Below, piece after piece: positions 35,652 to 44,600 of a DNA stretch of 64,000 bases (the first letter of the stretch is position 1; every line of letters begins with the position of its first letter). Where the stretch lies: positions 1,498,527 to 1,562,526 of the forward strand of contig CABFPE010000098.1 in assembly GCA_900660155.1 (NCBI GenBank), in the 5' to 3' direction. The notes below the pieces were generated by a model. The model had not been told where the DNA came from. It did not search any database and saw nothing but the letters and a program-made list of their open reading frames with translations. This stretch comes from Hofstenia miamia (taxonomy: Eukaryota > Xenacoelomorpha > Acoela > Hofsteniidae). Made by a program: the position numbers and the translations under genes.

Positions 35652-38600
35652 GCTTTATAGCTATTTGGCTGATATACACCTTGCATAAATCATCCATTAG
35701 TAAATTTGAAATTGTATGGAAATCATTCTCTACTAAATTTATATGTAACAATTTTAATGTTAACTTATGATCTGAGATCTAATGATCCACACAACTGGAA
35801 AAATTAGATAAATTACATCAAAACACAAGTGCAAAATTGGACAATTATGAAGAAATAATTACAAAATTACTTTACAGAAGTTTTTTGTTTAAATAATGCA
35901 GCATTGTATAAATATATGGCAAAACTGGATTATTTTTCCAAAAAATACAGTTCAAGGCCCATGTACATTTTGGAGTATACATTCCCAATTTTTTACGTGT
36001 TTAAAATAAAATATTTCATAGCAGTATATTACTTGTAGTAAAGATAGTATTTCAATAAAAAATTGTCTTATCTTAAAGAATTCAATGGTGAATCTTGCCG
36101 AGGTTAAAGCAGAACCCAAAGTCGTTGTTAAATTTTAAGTTTTTTAACATGAAAAAAAACGTTTACTTTATAGTAATATAGAAGATGCAGTCCTCTATGT
36201 GATTTTGGGAATAATATTTATGACAGAAATATTATTTTATTAGTAGCAATGCTATTGAGGGACAACCAATAAAATATACCCCTGGTTTTTCCTTGCTAGC
36301 TTTTACAAATCTTATTTTCCAAGCTATATTCAAATTGTTGTAGAAAATATTTATGCGCAAACACTCTCATATTTCGAAGGTTTAATACAATATTTCTAAA
36401 TTTTGGATCCCTGCTAAAATGATATTTCATTTTTGAAAATACTGAAATTTAACAAAGTCGGCACTACCTAGTTTACTTAGTTTTACGAGCTACACCCCAA
36501 ATAACATGTACTAAACAAAACACTTAGCATATCAGTTTAAAACTAGCATTTTTCCTACTTTTAGGACCGAAAAATTTGGAATTTACGACCAAGAATTGGA
36601 TTACAAACACTGTGAATAACTAATTTTAACAGAAAATCTGATGCGTTCTAACGGTGACTTTCAATAGCTCATGTGTTATACGTTGTAATAACATTGCATA
36701 GGTTTTTTAAACATTTAAGTTTCAGCTGACCTCAGTAGGGTTTCAGCACGGACGGTATGCAAAGCGTTGAAGATAAACTAAAATTATCAACAACATATTT
36801 TTCTACCGTTTACTGTTTTGAAATAATTTATTCATCATTGTTAAAGGTTATATGGGGATTAATACATCCATGTTTTATTCGAAAAGATACGATGATCTTC
36901 TTTAAGTAATGGAAACAACCATCAAAACTGCAAGTAATTTTGATTTGAAGAGAATGAATTTTATTTATACATAATATACCATAAAGTTGAATTTAACAAT
37001 TTATTTCGGCAACCAAATCTAGACTATTCAAGTGCATCCCTTCAAAGACATAAAAAGTAGAAAAGAGGGTTTTTGCTTTGTATATGGGCGAATTGTTTTA
37101 AGCAGGAACATACTTTTTAAGGTATACATAAGGGAGTAATGAAAACTTCAGAATTGAGTAATTAACAATGGAAATTCAATGAATTAAACTCACTAGCTAA
37201 AAATATATAGGGAGCATAATGGGTCCCCCACTTTAGAAAGGCACAATAGAGTATAATTCTATCTTAAATTTGTCAATGATATTGACAACTTGACTGACAT
37301 TCAAACTTAAAAAATTTCTTAACCTCTTATCCTTAATATTCATTATTTAAAAATTCATATCAAGAGATTGAGACAAGGTGAAGCAAATAAATGTCATTCG
37401 TATCAATATTTTAAAAATGCACTAAATTTCTTAACAGCCCTGATAACAACTACAGGAACCGAAATGTAAATGGTCATTATTATAATATTTTAAATCGGAT
37501 TTCGCAACCACGTGTTAATGCGATCAGCTTTCAATTGAACACATGATAAAATGAATTCAAATAAAAATGTACAATAAATCAGATTTAGATGTTTTCAACA
37601 GTTGACTGCGAGGGAAACTCTTTTTAATTACAATTGAGATTTAATTTATGCAATAGAGTTTACCTAAAAACCTTAGTTACACTGCGTTGAATACAAAAAA
37701 ACTAACAATTACAGGTCTAAACAAGATAATTAAAATTACAAATAGTTGTACACATGAATTCAATTTTAGGGGAGGGGCAGCATGGAGCCACTTGCAAAAA
37801 TTTGACACCATGACCCCTCTAGTGATACAACTGATTAAATCCATAGTTCGCCAAACACCGAGTTCTAGTAAAGAGACAGGTTAATATCTACGTTTTTACA
37901 AACAATTAATAAGTGAAGTACACGAACAATTTCCCAAACGAATTGTATCTAATCTGATGATCTGATGATATAGAAAATACACACTGCAGAGCTTTCTAAT
38001 AAATTTTTAGGGTTTTTCATTAGGCGGAACATTATCGCTGTCATGACATAGAATTGTCATCATCGATAAAAAAACCCAGTAATTATTGCACTAAAAGCTT
38101 ACAGACCATAGCCACGGCGTATCTGCAAGCACCAATTTTCTGTTTTTCGAAAGCTGTATCTTTTATCTCACGAAGGATAATTGATAAATTAAATTAAGTG
38201 ATGTATCTTATTTCACACGACTACTGGATTACATGGGAGTAAAAATGATACCATGTGGAGTCAACAGTTATTGGACTACATAGAATAATATTGGATTTTG
38301 ATGTTAATACTTCAGTGTATGTTTTTATAAGCTAAATCAATTGAACTTCATCGTATGCATAATCGGCATTTGCAATTACAAACACCTCTTCAATTAATTC
38401 TTTCAAATCTTAGTCCGACTACATGAGTACTCAGCTGAAATCAGGGATGACCTCGACAGATGTATCACAAATAATCCGGGGTGAAATCAAAATTATCCAG
38501 CGAAATTTTCAAGTGCACATTTGAATAAACCAGTATAAACGAAATCACACAATTATCATTCATAAAGATAAATCCTCCTACATTAAAATGGCCTCATTTT

Positions 38601-41600
38601 TTCAAAAATTGGCCTCCTTCAACGGAGTATTTTGAGAAACCAACTTCTATAAATTAAGGAACATCATTAAGCCTGAACATCAAAAGTCTGGTTTGATATA
38701 TAATTGGCAAACAATATTTCAAAATATATTTTAACCTTTAGGCAAGGAAAATTTCAAATTTGATTAATTGCAATAAATGCTCTCAGCAAAATTTTCAAAA
38801 GTTTCTACAGCGTATATCAAACTCTTCTCGGATGTTTGCCTTTGAAACTACAATAAAGTAGGCCTACAAAATGTACAGGAGCATCAATCAATACAATTTT
38901 AAAACATGGAATCAGGGTTGGTAAAAAAGTGTATTTTTACAAATAAACGTTTTAAACGTTTAAAACAATGTTTTTTGTTTTTAGACAAAACCAGTTCAAA
39001 GTAAGAAACTTTTACGAAAAACACATATAGTGGCAAACATTGAATTATGATAAAATTATCAACATTCATTTTTCGTTTCATGCACGTAAATAAAACGTAT
39101 TTTTTCAGTAGAAAATCGGTTATAAAAATACGAATGGACGAAACCCAAAATTATTTTCCAAACTTTTCGACATACATTTGAAAAAACCATTTAAAAAAAC
39201 TCTGCAAAAAACAGTTGTCTTAAACAGAGTGTTTAAAACATGTTTTAAACAGGCCCTGTTTAAAACATCCCAACTCTGCATGGAATGGCGAAAATTAGAA
39301 CATCAAAAGAATAAGGATTATAAATCATACAGACATGTAATGCTAACAACTGAAACTATAAAAATAACGTTGTTATCTCATATTTCTGAATTTTAATGAC
39401 TTGCTTATATTAAATACACAGTTAATGAATTTTTAATAATACTAGCCTTTAAATATTGTATGTGAAAAAATAGCATCTATGCAAAATCAGTGTTGTGATT
39501 CAATAATATAATTTTGTACGATAAAAAATTTAGAGCAGAGTGCAACTAAAATAATTTTTACGAAAAGTTACAGCGCATATCACATTAGTATACAAAGTAT
39601 TGGAACAATAAATACAAATATCAATGATATATTAATGAAATGAATTTTCGCATAAGAAAATGCGTTCAATAATTTGTTTGTCCTAAGGGTCCATACAAGC
39701 TCAAACATATCCACTCACGTAAAACGATGCAATTAATTTACAAGATATTTATATAAAGATATATTAGATATTATTTAATAAATTCATTAAATAGAGAGCA
39801 ATGCTATAATTGGCAGTATATATTGTGTTGTCAATAACACGTTTAGCAAAACATGGTTCTTTTTAGATCCAAACATTTGAACCGTAACTTATATGAAAGT
39901 AGTATATGTAAAGAATCCTTGTCTTATATTTGCCTGAGTGATATGTACTTAAACACGGAAAGTTCCTGCTGCCCAGCAAAATAAAAAAAGTCTTTTTCAA
40001 CAGAACTAAATCGAAATAGTCATGTATGGAAAAATATAATTATCACCAACTAAATTTGAATTCTCTTAGATTGGGAGACTGGAATCGAATTGAATTAGAA
40101 AATTCCATATTCAGACAGTCCTGGCGAAAGTGCATTATAAAATATACATTAAATTTTGAATTAATTACACAATAATTTCCATAATCTTACTTTAAAAAGC
40201 ACACTGAAAAACAATGGTTTGTGAATATTATCGAAATAAAGCTCGTCTCTCGCCGAACTGCCTTCCGGATATGAAATTCTAACTGTTGTGCGTTTTCCGA
40301 CGTCTTCCTCGTAACCTCGAATGGGTGCAGAGTTCATTCGAATAACAATGTCATATGAATCTATTAAACGACCCAATTTTTTCTGACGTAGATTCCCCCC
40401 GCTTCCAACAACGACACAGGAAGAGCAATCTAAAAATAAGTATAAAGCACACATATATTGAATGTTCGAACCATTTTTGAAAATACTATTGAAGATTTCT
40501 ACACTGTTGAAGTCATCGAGCAGGCTGAGTGCTGAACGAGGTACATTTTTTAAACCCTGCTCTAAATTGAATTCTCTATTAACTTTGGAAGATTTGGAAC
40601 GCTTATTGAGGAATGGTTGGCAAGGGTAATAAGATAAGAAATCCTTTTTACTAAAAGGAGCAACCCACTTGCAAGTACCTAAAGAAAGTAAAATTTATAT
40701 AAATTAAGACCACAATTCTATACAATCTATATAAAAATGAATAGGTAAACTTACTTTGAAGATTGGTTGACGAATCTAAAAACGAAAAGCGATAGAAATT
40801 TAGTGAACCCATTCATGAAAGGAAACAAAATTAAAAACAGCACATAGCTTTAAATGATTAATCTGGAATGAAGATGTCCAATTACAGTCAATGAAATCAA
40901 TGGGCAATTCAACCTCCGATCAAGTACATACAATTCATTTTAAATGCACAGAAAACATGCTGTAGAGCAAATTTTGTTATATGTGTTTTGTTTGATGGCA
41001 TACTAGTTTTTATTTATTTGCTTGCTAATATACTTTTTCTTTGTCAGTAGATGTATATTGCTTCAGATGTATTAATTTCTTTTGTGCATAAACACGTGGA
41101 CTCCGCGCAAAAATCCAAAATCGCATTCTTGCAATAATTAAAAAACTATACTTACCAATACCATTTTGTGAAAAAATACGCATTCTCCTTAAGACTTGTA
41201 GTCACGGAATAGATAACGGAACGATTTAAAGCTGTTTTTAGCAATTATAATGAATTTACTTCAACATTAATTGATGAAATTGCTAAATATTAGTTTTTTT
41301 ACGAGTGTGAAATAGAATTCTTCTAAATAATTTTAATCTTAATAGGGCCGTTTACACGGGGCGGATGATCCGGTAAAAAGCGAATGATGCGGCTAGCCGC
41401 ATTAAGGCGGTCTACAAAAGCTTTGCTTTAGTAGCCGCATTATCTCCTGACGGTGTCCCTTCCTTTGTAATTCATGAAACCCCCTCCACTCTTTATCCAT
41501 TTAAAGCATCTTTATTCCATCATTTGCTCCTCTAAGCGCTATCCCGCCTGTTGGAAGACAACTTAGATTTCTCCGCAGATAAAATCTAATCAGCTTCCCT

Positions 41601-44600
41601 CCTCGCAGGTCTTGCCCTACCGCCCAATAGCTATTCTATCTCGACTGTCTATCATCTTTGAACGCTTTGTTTTTCTTTATGTATTCCCAAAAATTCGTCA
41701 CCTCTTCTTCTCAGCATGGCAACCTTCCTGGTCGCTCTACGATTACTAACCTGCTCACTGTGATCGAAAACTGCTACTTTCACTCTGATAGTAATGATCC
41801 TGGTTGTATTATCTTTGAAATAAAATAGTCAAACTCATACTGGTTAATAGTGCAAAGTAAAACAGAATGATATTGAAAATTACATTAATTTTTTTCCGTT
41901 ATTGTGGTCTTGGAACACATTTATATCAATTTTTTTGGAACTGTAGTCAATTTGTCACCGTCAGTGTCCACTATGAAATGTAATTATTCTATTCCGCAAT
42001 GATCAGTTGATCACATTAAATATCTTTCAATAACTATTAAATATTTTCAACATTAGACCATATTTCAATTGAATATCCATATTTTGCATATTTTGATGTT
42101 TTTTATAATTTAATGAGCTAACTTGAGTTTTGTGCTTAATTTCGGATGCATCTTTATATAATTAGAAGTTGCATTGTTGGTTGTAGCAAAGTAGCATCCG
42201 ACATTAGGCATGTCCCTGTAAATCCAAAAAAGTTTAGAATCATAGTTTAAATACAAGGTTGACGTGTTAGTTGAAGTTTAACTAGCCTTGGAACACGGGT
42301 AAATAGCTATTTTCTAGGAAATGCAAACTAATTAAATCCCAATCCTTTCGTTTTCATTAGCCTAATTCAGTGCATTCAACACCATGCCAGAGATAAAAGT
42401 GGGCCAGGTCGACTAATGCAGTTTGTCTAAATTTGATACCCATGAGTAAACATGTCTGTAATGGACCAGTAGAATTTTGATACGTCGGGTAATATAGTGC
42501 AGAGTTGAACATGACATAGTGGGCAGGCCAAAGTCTCTGTGCAGAAATGGACATGAACCAAAATGTAGGCTCAAGTCCAGAAGCTTGTTATGACAAGTGG
42601 TGTGTCCAATTTAGATCCACAGGGTAGCATTGAAGAACATCGCGTTACATCCTTCCAGACACCTAAACGAAATTTCAGGGTTTGGGTAAATGCATTCTTT
42701 GATATTGAGTAAAGCAATTGAGTCTTTCTAAAAAATTTACTTACAGGAGGTCATTTCCTAAGCATGTTTCAATCCTAAAATTGGAGTAACATCATCTGAG
42801 ACTATAATGAAATTGGATTTTTTCCTTCTTCATTTACTCCCCAAGATTATGGGCAAAGAGCAGACTCCATTTATGAGTACTTATTGCCTCTATAACCCGT
42901 TAATCTGACTAGCCGGTTCTATCAAATGATTAGTAAATCCAAGTGATTAAACTTTGATTTTATGCCTGTTAATTAAATCTATAGATTCAATTGATTTAAT
43001 TTTTTGTATTCGCTTTTCTTTGGAATCGCAACGATATTAGTCATCATTTTCTCTATCATTAGCCTGCATTCACATCGTCAACAATCTATACTATTGTTCT
43101 TATTGTTAACCGAATAACTGAAGGCTGCCGACGCCCTAAAATTTAATCCAGTTAGTTTGTGGCTGCGGGTGTTTTTAATTTTTAATGACATATTGCGATG
43201 GCTTTCTTTATGGTAAGTTTTCTTCCTCATTAAACGTTTTTGTAGTTATCTTCTGTCATTGTGATGACAAGTTGATCGTCAATTACGCTGACCCGTAATT
43301 CTGCAATTTACGCAATAGTATTCTTAATATATTAATGAATGCATTAATCTTTAATCCGTCTATTTTGAAGAAAGTAATATGAAAGTTTCTTTATTAAAAA
43401 AATTTGACTAGCCTCTCAATCGTCATAAAAACTCGAAAATTTGGAAAAAGAATTCTTTTTAAAATATATATTCTAACGCTATTCGAATTTCGTCTCGCTT
43501 GGTTGTTTGAAGAAATAATGCAAAATCTCTTTTCCAAGTCCATTCATGTGATATATTAATGCCATCTATTTCTAGTGGCTGGAGTTTTAATGAAACAGAA
43601 ACTGTCACCAGGTTGCCGACGATAGAGAAGTTATTCGAAGGATCGCCATCTATGATCATCTGTGTACACTGCACAGCAGCTAATGAAGAAACGGGCTATG
43701 ACACTACATTGCAAGAGTTTTTAAAAAAGCACGAGAAAATAGCATTACGTTCAATCTTGATAAATTTCAGTACAGATATGCATATGGGGTGTCATTGTAA
43801 ATAAACGTGGATTTTACCCCGATCATGAAAAAAAGATGACAATTGCCAATTACCAGGTATCAAATTAAAAGAAGGAAGTTCAAATTTGTTTTGCTCGTTT
43901 ATTATACAAAGGCCAAAACTCATAACTGCAATACGCGTAATGATGAAATTGAGGCTTAGTGGCAATGGAATCCCTAACTTACAACCGCCTTCAAAACAAT
44001 TAACCTTAAATAGCCTAGCGTCCGTTTTAAAGGACAAACCGCTTTCCCACATTTACAAAGAATTTTCTCCAAGCCGATTTCCAAATTTGAAAATATTGGG
44101 GCATTAGTGGGTCTATTGGGGATCATGCATTGATACAATGTTGAAAATGTTTATTAAAGCTTATTGCTGTGGCAGAGATTAATGAATAGATTAACAAGTT
44201 TTCATAGAAATTTTCGAATTTTTGAAAAAGATTTAAATTCTCTCCATACCTAGTGTTAATGTATTTAGAAGGTATTTAGAAGCAAAGATTATGCAGTGAC
44301 TGTTCCTGTAGTAACCTGGCTATAATATAGTACTAAAACTAAAATGAGGTTCTGTAATAAAATACATTCATATCAATGGTACTATTGCTCACAAGCACAG
44401 TAAAAATAAACGGCATACAATATCTCATATGTAATATAAGCGAAAAATTTTAGATAGCATTAAAATTGAATGGGGAATATAACAAAATAAAAGTAAATAC
44501 TACCGGTAGTATTTTGGCTTCCACCAACGCCAACAATAAATAAAGAATTTTTGAAGGAAGAGTGAATTGATTCTGTGCTCAAAGAAGAGATAAAATAGAA

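Noticed and set aside
35582-35770. 62-codon frame reading YIYIYI
   Set aside because: Produced by translation of a (TA)n microsatellite.
39178-39396. 72-codon plus-strand frame rich in Lys/Phe
   Set aside because: Runs across the right end of the hAT MITE at 39278 and reads its GTTTAAAC words; not a gene.
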